Positions 10,401-17,780 of a stretch of DNA of 64,000 bases are shown here, in pieces. Below the pieces are notes generated by a model, which saw nothing but the letters and a program-made list of their open reading frames with translations, ran no database searches and had not been told where the DNA came from. The stretch spans positions 1,198,001 through 1,262,000 of the forward strand of contig NZ_QKWY01000001.1 in NCBI RefSeq assembly GCF_003248355.1, given 5' to 3'. The stretch's first letter is position 1; the number at the start of each line of letters is the position of its first letter. The translations under genes and the position numbers were made by a program. The stretch is from Streptomyces sp. AC1-42W (GTDB lineage: Bacteria > Actinomycetota > Actinomycetes > Streptomycetales > Streptomycetaceae).

Positions 10401-10993
10401 CCCCGGACCGGGCCAAGGTGGCCGCCGCCGTACGCGAGAAGCTGGGCATCCCGGCCGGCAAGCGCGTCGTCCTGTACGCGCCGACCTGGCGCGAGGACCA
10501 GCGCCTGGGCGGCGGGCGCTACTCGCTGGGCCTCCAGCTCGACCTGGCCGCCGCCGAGCGCGAACTCGGCGAGGACACCGTGCTCCTGGTACGCCGTCAC
10601 TACATGGTCACCGACCGGCTGCCGGACAGCGGCACCGGCTTCGTCAGGGACGTCTCGCGCTACCCGGACGTCGGCGAACTCATGCTCATCAGCGACGCCC
10701 TGGTCACCGACTACTCCTCGCTGATGTTCGACTTCGCCCAGACCGGGCGGCCGATGCTCTTCCACACCTACGACCTGGAGCACTACCGCGACACCCTGCG
10801 CGGCTTCAGCTTCGACTTCGAGTCGCGGGCCCCCGGGCCGCTGATCCCGGCATCGGACGACCTGATCGCCGCGCTGCGCGACCCGGAGAAGGCCATCGCC
10901 GGACACGCCAAGGCGTACGAGCAGTTCCGGCACGACTTCTGCGACCTCGACGACGGCCGGGCCACCGCCCGCGTGGTCGACCGCATGCTGTAG
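7463..10993 (+). CDS. GT2 glycosyltransferase fused to CDP-glycerol glycerophosphotransferase domain (TagF-like)
   Basis: A 1176-residue two-headed enzyme for building a glycerol-phosphate-type wall polymer. Residues about 8-230 form a family 2 glycosyltransferase (VVVPVYNVE, DDGSTDGS, CDSDD). A middle region of about 500 residues has beta-rich segments without a motif I recognise. Residues about 810-1170 form a CDP-glycerol:poly(glycerophosphate) glycerophosphotransferase domain, with TWHGTPLKRIG, YAPTWRED and VTDYSSLMFDFA. The GTG at 7463 is used here; the ATG at 7472 is also possible and both fall behind GAACGGA. It is monocistronic, with a terminator 31 bp after the stop. Domain assignments are firm, polymer chemistry is inferred. 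Confidence 0.88.
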   Translation: MLNMPPRLSVVVPVYNVELFLTDCLKSLAEQTMTDLEVVMVDDGSTDGSAALAEEFAAGDDRFKLVRQKNGGLGHARNTGFRNSHPESRYLAFCDSDDIIPPNAYELLVESLEETGSDLASGNVLRLRAGGKLVQSPMFRKPMATTRKRTHVSRDLDLLGDRIACNKVFRRSFWDRNEFAFPVGALYEDIPVVLPAHFLADAVDIVKDPVYYWRDRPGSITTSRAVVRGIHDRVAHVQGVSEFLAAKRTAADKNHYEAHALANDLWYFMEVLPDGDQEYRDAFLTYTNKFIDQVDPAVLDGLPLRLRVMWYLVREHRMDELLALLLREKSEPGAFEVSGVRRRQAHYPVLTRPVPAPVLRVADRDLPLAARLRDAQWRDGKLFLKGYAYVRNLPVTSGPSEFRLGWLRAGRRNVVPLRLRRVDEPEATARSRQSLHDYHRSGFETSVDAAKLRIQADSGPKQLTWQFEVGIARNGLLRRAFPSVREASVAPPVHRPDGDHRIVPAFDGDKLVLHAERVDARFETHAGDKPGTVTVSGVVRTRLVKGELTLRLTHGGTKTTFEVPATVGSGAGAGWSRFTAELPLAAVEENRPAGEDAPKSVSYSIHLVGKGLKAPLDVPGSVHPGRYPLADGPDGARRELALVTSSRGNLVIGDRPVQPAVELASWTEDGRLFLEGNYPEDPEHPVELVAQNSGHREEQVFPVEFTGPEGARRFRAELRPDAVEGPGGALPLGEGNWYFFFRDKGAADESGDRALRIPASAFHTLPATRRLRDRDYTLERRFGDQLLVVSGSVLTAAERGPRAKRLLSEAYAAQRSEPLRAAALYSTFDGRQYSDSPRAVYEELVRRGTEVEHIWVVRDQQAIIPEGATVVEHGSVAWHEALARSRYIVTNTQLPEWFARREDQTVVQTWHGTPLKRIGLELAGTAQANAAYIATLADRAKQWNFLVSPNTYSTPVLRRSFGFEGEVLECGYPRNDIFHAPDRAKVAAAVREKLGIPAGKRVVLYAPTWREDQRLGGGRYSLGLQLDLAAAERELGEDTVLLVRRHYMVTDRLPDSGTGFVRDVSRYPDVGELMLISDALVTDYSSLMFDFAQTGRPMLFHTYDLEHYRDTLRGFSFDFESRAPGPLIPASDDLIAALRDPEKAIAGHAKAYEQFRHDFCDLDDGRATARVVDRML

Positions 10994-11023
10994 CCGACAC
11001 CCCCGCCCACGCGGGAGCCCCCC

Positions 11024-11053
11024 TGCCCGGCCGGTGCCCGCACCGGCCGGGCA
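11024..11053 (+). terminator. Rho-independent-like terminator after the TagF-like gene
   Basis: A 13-bp perfect stem (11024-11036 with 11041-11053) and a 4-nt loop lie 31 bp after the stop codon. There is no T tract, as is usual in this GC range. Confidence 0.75.
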
Positions 11054-11148
11054 TCGGCGTTTCCGGGGCCCGACCCGGTCCAGGGTTTACGCCACGGTGA
11101 CGATTCGGTACGTCGCATAGCGTCGTCAAGTTGCTACGTTCTGGATTC

Positions 11149-12360
11149 ATGGGTATCCGAATGTGGGGCGAACCGGACGTACGGCGGGCCAGGGTGGCCG
11201 TGCTCGGCGCGGCGATCGCGGGCCTCCTCACCCGTATGATCATCGCGGCCAACTCACCCGGCCCCGCCGACGTACGGATCTTCGAGGGATTCGCCAAGGC
11301 CATCACCGGGTACGGCCCCGTCCACATCTACGCCCAGCCGCTGCCCGGCCTGCCCGTCTACAACCACCCGCCGCTGGCCGGCTGGATGCTGCTGGGCCTG
11401 GACCACCTCACCGGACTCGGGTTCTCCTTCGCCACCCTGATCCGCTTCCCCGCGTCGGCCGCCGACTTCGCCTGCGCGCTCCTGGTGTTCGAGATCGTCC
11501 GCCGCCGCGCCACCCCGCGCACCGCGATGCTGTGCGGCATCGGCGTCGCCGTCAGCCCGGTCCTCATCGCGACCTCCGGCTACCACGGCAACACCGACGC
11601 CGTCGCCGTCGCGTTCGCCCTGGCCGCCGCCCACCTGCTGGCCGACCGCAGGGCGCCGCTCGCGGCGGGCACGGCCGCGGCGCTCTCCATCAGCGTCAAG
11701 TTCATCCCGGTCGTGGTCGTCCCGGCCCTGTTCGTCGCCGCGTTCCGCGGCGGCCGGCCGGTCCTCGTCCGCTTCGCCGCCGGCTTCACCGGCCTCACCG
11801 CCCTCATCTGGGGGCCCGCCCTGCTCACCGTGCCCCTGGACCTGGAGCGCAACGTCCTGGAGTACGCGGGCGGCGGCTACCGGCTGTGGGGCCTGGTCCG
11901 GTTCGCGGACGTCCTGGGCCTGCCCGAACCCGCCATCGCCTTCATGCAGGGCGGCGGCCACTTCCTGTTCGTGCTGGCCTGCGTGGCCGCCGGAACGTGG
12001 CTCGCGTGGCTGCGGCCCGACCGGGTCCCCGGCGTCGTCGCCCTCACCCTGGGGCTGCTGCTCCTGCTGTCCACCGCCTCCGGCCTCCAGTACCTGACCT
12101 GGGCGGCCGCCGGCATGTTCGTCCTCGGCCCGGTCGAGGGATGCGCGTACAGCGCGGTCGCCGGACTCGTCGCCGTACTCGGCTACAGCGGGCGCTCCGC
12201 CGTCCGCTGGAACGAGTTCGTGCTGTACCTGGGCGCCGCCGCCTGGTTCGTCCTCGCGGCCGGCCTCGCCACCGGACTGCGCCGCCTCCTCGCCACGTCC
12301 CCGCCCCCCGTCCCCCACCCCGGCACCGCACCCCGAGCGCAACTGGAGAACGCCCCGTGA
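11149..12360 (+). CDS. Multi-pass membrane glycosyltransferase (GT-C/GT87-like, polyprenyl-phosphate-sugar dependent)
   Basis: A 403-residue integral membrane protein with about ten hydrophobic segments and an early conserved loop DVRIFEGFAKA followed by YNHPPLAGW, typical of polyprenyl-phosphate-mannose or glucose-dependent GT-C enzymes. ATG 11149 is chosen over TTG 11131. TACGTT at 11135-11140 may be a -10 box, giving a very short leader. The stop overlaps the next start as GTGA, so it heads a three-gene operon with a dolichol-phosphate-sugar synthase-like protein and a small SMR-like protein. That set suggests sugar activation, flipping and transfer outside the membrane. Exact sugar and acceptor are not visible. 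Confidence 0.8.
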   Translation: MGIRMWGEPDVRRARVAVLGAAIAGLLTRMIIAANSPGPADVRIFEGFAKAITGYGPVHIYAQPLPGLPVYNHPPLAGWMLLGLDHLTGLGFSFATLIRFPASAADFACALLVFEIVRRRATPRTAMLCGIGVAVSPVLIATSGYHGNTDAVAVAFALAAAHLLADRRAPLAAGTAAALSISVKFIPVVVVPALFVAAFRGGRPVLVRFAAGFTGLTALIWGPALLTVPLDLERNVLEYAGGGYRLWGLVRFADVLGLPEPAIAFMQGGGHFLFVLACVAAGTWLAWLRPDRVPGVVALTLGLLLLLSTASGLQYLTWAAAGMFVLGPVEGCAYSAVAGLVAVLGYSGRSAVRWNEFVLYLGAAAWFVLAAGLATGLRRLLATSPPPVPHPGTAPRAQLENAP

Positions 12361-13874
12361 AGGAAAGCCCGAGCCCCAGGATCGGCATCCTGGTGGTCGC
12401 GTACAACGCGGAGACAACGCTGGAGAAGACCCTCGACCGGATTCCGGAGGACTTCCGGGCCCGGATCGACGAGATCCTGATCCTCGACGACGCGAGCCAC
12501 GACGCCACCTTCACGGCGGGCTGCCGCTGGTCGCAGGCCGAGGGCATGCCGCGCACCGTGGTCATGCGGCACACCAAGAACCTCGGCTACGGCGGCAACC
12601 AGAAGGCCGGCTACGCGCTCGCCGCCGAACACGGCCTCGACATTATCGTGCTGCTGCACGGCGACGGGCAGTACGCCCCCGAACTGCTCCCCGAGATGGT
12701 CGCGCCCATCGAACGCGGCGAGTGCGAAGCCGTGTTCGGGTCACGGATGATGACGTCCGGCAGCGCCCTCAAGGGCGGCATGCCCGTCTACAAGTGGCTC
12801 GGCAACCGCATCCTGACCCGGCTGGAGAACGGGCTCCTCGGCTCGGACCTCACCGAATTCCACTCCGGCTACCGCGCCTACAGCGTCGCCGCCCTGAAGC
12901 GGCTGCCGATCGACCGGAACACCGACGCCTTCGACTTCGACACCCAGATCATCGTCCAGCTGCTGAACGCGGGCATGCGGATCAAGGAGATCCCCGTCCC
13001 CACCTACTACGGCGACGAGATCTGCTACGTCAACGGCATGAAGTACGCCAAGGACGTCGTCAAGGACGTCCTCGAATACCGGCTGGCCGTCAAGGGGTTC
13101 GGCACCTGCCCGTGGATTCCCAAGCCCGTCGAGTACGCCTTCAAGGAGGGCGACGGCTCCTCGCACGCGGTCATCCTGGAGAAGATGCGCGCCCTGCCCC
13201 CCGGCCGGGTCCTCGACCTCGGCTGCTCCGGCGGCCTGTTCGCCGAACGCCTTGAGGACCTGGGCCACGAGGTGACCGGCGTGGACTACGTCGAGGTGCC
13301 CGGCGTCCGCGAGCGGTGCAGCCACTTCCACCTCGCCGACCTGGAGGAAGGGCTGCCTCCCGAGGCCGGGACCGGCTTCGACTACGTGGTGGCCGGAGAC
13401 GTCATCGAACACCTCTCCCGCCCCGGACACATCCTCGCCGCCGCGGCCGGGGTGCTCAGGCCCGGCGGCCGGATGCTGCTCTCGGTGCCCAACTTCAGCC
13501 ACTGGTACTCCCGGCTGCGGGTCGCCGCGGGCGCCTTCGACTACGACCGCCGGGGCATCCTCGACGAGACGCATCTGCGCTTCTTCACCCGCGCCAGCCT
13601 GCGCCGCACCGTGCGCGCCGCCGGCTACGACGTCCTGGAACTCTCCTCCACCGGAGCGCCGTTCTGGTCGCTGCTCGGCCGGGGACCGCTCGCCGCCGCA
13701 CTCGGCGGGGCGTCGAAACTGCTGACCCGCGTGCGGCCGACGCTGTTCGGCTATCAGCACGTCGCGCTGCTCACCCCGCACGCGGCCGAGACGATCATCG
13801 CTGGAGAGCACGTCGATGTACAGGACATCCTCGACCGACAGTACGTCCCCACCGACCACCGGGTCGGTGTCTGA
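12357..13874 (+). CDS. Polyprenyl-phosphate glycosyltransferase (GT2, DPM1-like) fused to class I SAM methyltransferase
   Basis: 505 residues with two domains. Residues about 7-240 are a GT2 domain of the dolichyl-phosphate sugar synthase type (ILVVAYNAE, ILDDASHD, LLHGDGQYAPE). Residues about 265-480 are a SAM methyltransferase with motif I VLDLGCSGGLFAE and the post-motif GDVIEHLSRPG. The GTG start at 12357 lies inside the upstream stop codon (GTGA). The fusion could couple loading of a sugar on a lipid carrier with methylation of the sugar or chain end. A further long upstream frame in the same phase is only read-through of the preceding gene and was trimmed. Confidence 0.85.
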   Translation: MKESPSPRIGILVVAYNAETTLEKTLDRIPEDFRARIDEILILDDASHDATFTAGCRWSQAEGMPRTVVMRHTKNLGYGGNQKAGYALAAEHGLDIIVLLHGDGQYAPELLPEMVAPIERGECEAVFGSRMMTSGSALKGGMPVYKWLGNRILTRLENGLLGSDLTEFHSGYRAYSVAALKRLPIDRNTDAFDFDTQIIVQLLNAGMRIKEIPVPTYYGDEICYVNGMKYAKDVVKDVLEYRLAVKGFGTCPWIPKPVEYAFKEGDGSSHAVILEKMRALPPGRVLDLGCSGGLFAERLEDLGHEVTGVDYVEVPGVRERCSHFHLADLEEGLPPEAGTGFDYVVAGDVIEHLSRPGHILAAAAGVLRPGGRMLLSVPNFSHWYSRLRVAAGAFDYDRRGILDETHLRFFTRASLRRTVRAAGYDVLELSSTGAPFWSLLGRGPLAAALGGASKLLTRVRPTLFGYQHVALLTPHAAETIIAGEHVDVQDILDRQYVPTDHRVGV

Positions 13875-13947
13875 GGCGCCCCGCCCCGGACCCCCGCCCG
13901 CCCCCGGACCAGCCGCCCCCGAGCCCCCCGCAGTCAGGAACAAGGCC

Positions 13948-14322
13948 ATGACCCTGCCCAGCGTGCTGCTGCTCCTGTTCGCCGTGTTCTCGTCGGCGGG
14001 CGGCCAGATCATGCTCAAGCACGGGATGAAGGGCGCGGCGGCCGCCGCCGGGCGGGACGGCGGCTCCGTCGTCATGCGCGCCGCCGGCAGCCCCTGGGTC
14101 GTGCTCGGGCTGCTGGTCTTCGCGGTGTCCGCGCTCGCCTGGATGACGACGCTGGCCAAGGTCCCGCTCTCCGTCGCCTACCCCTTCAACGCGCTCGGCT
14201 ATCTGCTGATCGTGCTCGCCGGGGCGACCGTGCTGCACGAACGGACCTCGCTGTGGACCTGGGGCGGCTCGCTGCTCGTGGTGGTCGGCCTGGTCACGGT
14301 GATGGCCGGCCAGCAGCGCTGA
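13948..14322 (+). CDS. Small EamA/SMR-type membrane transporter (4 TM)
   Basis: 124 residues with four hydrophobic helices. The start of helix 1 (LLLLFAVFSSAGGQIMLKHG) and the SVAYPFNALGY segment of helix 3 resemble the small multidrug resistance and ArnE/F-like half-transporters. ATG 13948 has AGGAA 7 nt upstream. An earlier in-frame ATG at 13816 would overlap the methyltransferase gene and add a proline-rich tail, and is less likely. As the last gene of the glycosyltransferase operon it could flip the lipid-linked sugar made by its neighbours (inference from ArnE/F-like analogues). Confidence 0.75.
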   Translation: MTLPSVLLLLFAVFSSAGGQIMLKHGMKGAAAAAGRDGGSVVMRAAGSPWVVLGLLVFAVSALAWMTTLAKVPLSVAYPFNALGYLLIVLAGATVLHERTSLWTWGGSLLVVVGLVTVMAGQQR

Positions 14323-14331
14323 GCCGGGAAA

Positions 14332-14381
14332 CGCCCGAAGGGCCCGCCGCCGGAACGTTCCGGTGCCGGGCCCTTCGGGCG
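14332..14381. terminator. Bidirectional terminator between convergent glycosyltransferase genes
   Basis: A 15-bp perfect stem (14332-14346 with 14367-14381) encloses a second short hairpin (CCGGAACGTTCCGG core). It separates the rightward SMR-like gene from the leftward TagF-like gene, with 9 and 11 bp of spacing. Confidence 0.8.
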
Positions 14382-14392
14382 CGCGAGGCGGG

Positions 14393-16567
14393 TCAGACGG
14401 TGCCGGGGGCCGGCGGCTCCTCGCCCAGGAAGACCCGGCGCACCACGCGCTCGGCGGCGTGGCCGTCGTCGTACGGGCAGAACCGCTCCTTGAACGCCTT
14501 CAGCAGCGCCGTGTTCTCCGGGCTGTTCCAGGTGCCGTCCGTGAAGACGGCCGCCAGCTCGTCCGTGGTCGTGGTGACCGCGCCCGGCGTCTCACCGGGC
14601 TTGCCGGACAGCAGGTCGAAGACGACCCCGCGGACCGTGCGGTACGTCTCCCAGTCCGGGGCGTGGACGACGATCGGGCGGCCGAGGTTGGCGTAGTCGA
14701 ACATCACCGAGGAGTAGTCGGTGATCAGCGCGTCGGCCGCCAGGCACAGGTCCTCGACGCGCGGGTGCGTGGAGACGTCGATGACCGACGCGTTGTCCGG
14801 CAGCCCGGAACCGCCGTAGAAGTAGTGCGCGCGCATCAGGAGCACGGTGTCCGGGCCCGCGGCCGCGCAGAACTTGTCCACGTCCAGCCGGCTGGTGAAG
14901 CCGGCCTCGTAGTCGCGGTGCGTCGGCGCGTACAGCAGGGCGCGCTGACCGGGGCGGATGCCGAGGTCCTCGCGGATCTTGGCGATCTGCTCCTCGGTGG
15001 TCGTCGCGAAGACGTCGTTGCGCGGGTAGCCGGTCTCCAGCGGGCGCGCGGCGCTGGGGTAGGCGCGGGACCACACCTCGGTGGAGTGCGGGTTGGCGGA
15101 GACGCTCCAGTCCCAGCGGTCCACACGCTTGAGCAGCCGGTCGAAGTTGAGCCCCTGGGCGGCCGCCGGGTAGTTCTGCTGGTCCATGCCCATGATCTTC
15201 ACGGGGGTGCCGTGGTGGGTCATGACGTGGATCTGGCCGGGGCGCTTGACCAGGTGGTCCGGGAAGTTGACGTTGTTGACGAAGTACGTGGCCCGGGCCA
15301 GCACCGACCAGTAGCGGCGGGTGCCGGGCACCACGTAGTCGATGCCCTTGGGCACCGAGTCCACGTTCTTCTTCGAGACCACCCACACGCCGTGGATGTC
15401 GGGCGCCAGCTCCTTGGCCTTGCGGTAGATCGCCTCCGGGTTGCAGCTCACGCCGCGGTTCCAGTAGGCGGCGTACACGGCCAGCTTCGGGTCGAGCGGG
15501 AGCTTGCGCTGCGCCTTGTAGTAGCGCTTGGTGAACTGCTTCTTCGCCTTCGCGCGGGCCGTGGAGGGCGCGGCGCGCAGGCTGCGGCGGGTCGCCAGAG
15601 CGGTGTCCAGGGCGCCGAGCACCGTGTACTTGCCGTCGCCCATGAGCTGCGGGCGCAGGCCCTTGGCGCCGCCGGGGAACTTGAAGCCCTCGGGGCGGTG
15701 CGCGCGGTGGAAGGAGGCGACGGCGGACACGTACTGGCGGCGGCGCCTGGTCACCGTCGGGTACGCGGAGAGCAGCTCCTGGAAGGCGCGCTCGAACAGG
15801 AGGCCGCGCACCTCCTTCAGGGCCGGGCGGGCCTCGACGAAGGTCATCAGCGCGCCGTACGCCTCGACCAGCTCCAGCGGCGTCGAGCCGGCCGTCGGCT
15901 CCACGTCGTCCACCAGGCCGGGCAGGTAGCGCTGCTGGCGGTGCTCGACGCAGGCGGTGTCCAGCGTGGCCACGGAGGCCGCGGCGGCGAGGGTCGCCAG
16001 CGCGTACATCCGCTCGCCGTGCGGGCCCGGACCGAAGGTCACGCTCTCCCGCTCCAGGAGTCCCCGGCGCACCGCGCGGTTCCAGGAGACCGTGGCGATG
16101 TCCAGGAGGTCGGGGCGGCCCACGAGGGTGAGCGGGCCGGCGGGCATGGAGCCCAGCTTCTCCAGCGAGCGGGTGGAGCGGGTCTTGCCGCGGAAGGGGC
16201 GCTTGCGGTGGCCGAAGACCAGCACGTCCGGGTCGCCGGTGGACTCCAGCCGGTCCACGACGGCCTGGAGCGAGCCGGGCAGGTGGATGTAGTAGCCCTC
16301 CAGGAACAGGACATACTCCCCGGCGGCCTCCTCGATCCCGGCGTTGCGCCGGCCGTGCGCTCCGGCGCCCGGCTCCAGGTGCACGGCCCGTACGCGGCTG
16401 TCGCGCGCGGCGAACTCGTCGAGCACCAGGCCCGAGCCGTCCGGCGCGCCGTCGTCCACCCCGATGACCTCGATGTCCGTGAACGACTGGGAGAGCACCG
16501 ACTCCAGGCACTCGCGCAGACTGCCTCGGGCGCGACGGACGGGGATGATGACACTCAGCCGGGGCAT
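14393..16567 (-). CDS. GT2 glycosyltransferase fused to CDP-glycerol glycerophosphotransferase domain, second copy
   Basis: A 724-residue paralogue of the 1176-residue enzyme at 7463, without its long middle region. Residues about 4-200 form the GT2 domain (LSVIIPVRRARGS, VDDGAPDGS). Residues about 350-715 carry the glycerophosphotransferase signatures MTHHGTPVKIMG, YAPTHRDYE and ITDYSSVMFDYANLGRP. The GT2 DXD-type motif is less clear than in the larger copy. It is transcribed leftward from the 16568-16877 spacer and ends at a shared terminator. Two such enzymes in one locus suggest separate priming and polymerising steps, which is inference. Confidence 0.86.
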   Translation of the reverse strand: MPRLSVIIPVRRARGSLRECLESVLSQSFTDIEVIGVDDGAPDGSGLVLDEFAARDSRVRAVHLEPGAGAHGRRNAGIEEAAGEYVLFLEGYYIHLPGSLQAVVDRLESTGDPDVLVFGHRKRPFRGKTRSTRSLEKLGSMPAGPLTLVGRPDLLDIATVSWNRAVRRGLLERESVTFGPGPHGERMYALATLAAAASVATLDTACVEHRQQRYLPGLVDDVEPTAGSTPLELVEAYGALMTFVEARPALKEVRGLLFERAFQELLSAYPTVTRRRRQYVSAVASFHRAHRPEGFKFPGGAKGLRPQLMGDGKYTVLGALDTALATRRSLRAAPSTARAKAKKQFTKRYYKAQRKLPLDPKLAVYAAYWNRGVSCNPEAIYRKAKELAPDIHGVWVVSKKNVDSVPKGIDYVVPGTRRYWSVLARATYFVNNVNFPDHLVKRPGQIHVMTHHGTPVKIMGMDQQNYPAAAQGLNFDRLLKRVDRWDWSVSANPHSTEVWSRAYPSAARPLETGYPRNDVFATTTEEQIAKIREDLGIRPGQRALLYAPTHRDYEAGFTSRLDVDKFCAAAGPDTVLLMRAHYFYGGSGLPDNASVIDVSTHPRVEDLCLAADALITDYSSVMFDYANLGRPIVVHAPDWETYRTVRGVVFDLLSGKPGETPGAVTTTTDELAAVFTDGTWNSPENTALLKAFKERFCPYDDGHAAERVVRRVFLGEEPPAPGTV

Positions 16568-16877
16568 ACGGACTCTTTCTCGGACTGTGCGTACTGGGAG
16601 ACCACACAGCGTACTGGGGTGGGCTCCGCAGGACGGTCAGGGGGCGGACGGGCGTACGACGTTCGAGGTCAGGGGCGCGTCGGGCCCGTGAGCGGTCGAC
16701 CGCGCGGCTGATGAAGGCCCCACTTATCATACTACCCGGGACAGTAAGTGAACCTTGGGTGATTCGGGGCGTGCCGGTCCATGACGGGCGCCCCGCGGGC
16801 CCGTGATTCCGGGCCCGCACAGGGGTGCGGGGCGCCCCCGCCGGCCGGCCGGAGCACCCCGCACTGTTACGTACCTG
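16568..16877. promoter_or_regulatory. Gene-free spacer with probable leftward promoter
   Basis: 310 bp without a credible gene. An AT-rich island at 16720-16752 stands out. On the minus strand it reads TATGAT (plus-strand 16726-16731), with GGTTCA 17 nt upstream as a weak -35, suiting the glycosyltransferase gene at 16567. CACTTA (16721-16726) and TAAGTG (16745-16750) form an inverted repeat around this -10 box and may be an operator. The right part of the spacer holds the terminator of the sugar ABC operon. Confidence 0.45.
16786..16837 (-). terminator. Terminator of the sugar ABC importer operon
   Basis: Nested GC-rich hairpin: outer arms GGGCGCCCCGC (16786-16796) with GCGGGGCGCCC (16827-16837), and an inner GGGCCCG/CGGGCCC hairpin. 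It lies 41 bp past the stop of the last gene. Confidence 0.65.
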
Positions 16878-17780
16878 CTACTTGACCGCCCCCGCCATCA
16901 CCCCGGAGACGAACTGGCGCTGGAAGGCGAAGAACACCGCCAGCGGGATCACCATCGAGACGAAGGCGCCGGGCGCCAGCACGTCGATGTTGTTGCCGAA
17001 CTGGCGGACCTGCTGCTGGAGGGCCACCGTGATCGGCGGCGATCCGGAGTCCGCGAAGATCAGCGCGACCAGCATGTCGTTCCACACCCAGAGGAACTGG
17101 AAGATCCCGAGGGAGGCGATCGCGGGCCCGCCCAGCGGCATCACCACCCGGGTGAACAGCCGGATCTCGCCCGCCCCGTCCAGCCGCGCCGCCTCCAGCA
17201 GCTCCCGGGGGATCTCCGCGAAGAAGTTGCGCAGCAGGAAGATCGCGAAGGGCAGCCCGAACGCGGTGTGGAAGAGGACCACCCCGAGCGTCGTCTCGAA
17301 GATGCCGATCTCGCCGAACAGCTTCGACACCGGGATGAGCGCGACCTGCACCGGGACCACCAGCAGCCCCACGACCAGCAGGAACCACCAGTCGCGGCCG
17401 GGGAAGTCCATCCAGGCGAAGGCGTATCCCGCGAGCGAGCCGATCACCACGACCAGGACCGTCGAGGGCACGGTGATCATCACGGTGCTCAGCAGCGAGT
17501 CGGTGATCGCCGAGTTGTCCAGCAGCTTGGAGTAGTTGTCGAGGGTCAGCTCGGAGGGGGCGGTGAAGACCTTCCACCAGCCGGTGGCGGCGATCCGGTC
17601 CGGGCCGCGCAGCGAGGACAGCAGCAGACCCACGGTCGGCATCAGCCAGAACAGGGCCACCAGGACCAGGAAGACCCGCATCGCCCCGCCCGCGGCGCCC
17701 GCCGCGAGCCGGGTGCCCAGGGACCGCCGTGCCTTCACCGTGCCGGTGCCCCCCGCGGTGGTGGCCGGGGACGTGGTCAT
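16878..17780 (-). CDS. Carbohydrate ABC transporter permease (MalG/CUT1 type)
   Basis: 300 residues with six membrane segments and the inner-membrane permease EAA loop (ELLEAARLDGAGEIRLFTRVVMPL), which contacts the ATPase. ATG 17780 is chosen because it forms an ATGA overlap with the upstream permease stop; a longer frame in the same phase only reads through that gene. A Thr/Gly-rich cytoplasmic tail of about 30 residues precedes the first helix. With the upstream permease and lipoprotein it makes a complete CUT1 importer except for an ATPase. Streptomyces CUT1 importers usually borrow MsiK, so the missing gene is expected. Confidence 0.9.
   Translation of the reverse strand: MTTSPATTAGGTGTVKARRSLGTRLAAGAAGGAMRVFLVLVALFWLMPTVGLLLSSLRGPDRIAATGWWKVFTAPSELTLDNYSKLLDNSAITDSLLSTVMITVPSTVLVVVIGSLAGYAFAWMDFPGRDWWFLLVVGLLVVPVQVALIPVSKLFGEIGIFETTLGVVLFHTAFGLPFAIFLLRNFFAEIPRELLEAARLDGAGEIRLFTRVVMPLGGPAIASLGIFQFLWVWNDMLVALIFADSGSPPITVALQQQVRQFGNNIDVLAPGAFVSMVIPLAVFFAFQRQFVSGVMAGAVK

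Noticed and set aside
7379..10933. 1184-codon open frame on the minus strand opposite the TagF-like gene
   Set aside because: Composition is the usual Val/Leu/Gly/Ala/Arg shadow of a high-GC gene, and the plus strand carries recognised domains throughout.
14363..16711. 782-codon open frame on the plus strand
   Set aside because: Antisense shadow of the second glycosyltransferase/glycerophosphotransferase gene; no motif and no start signal.
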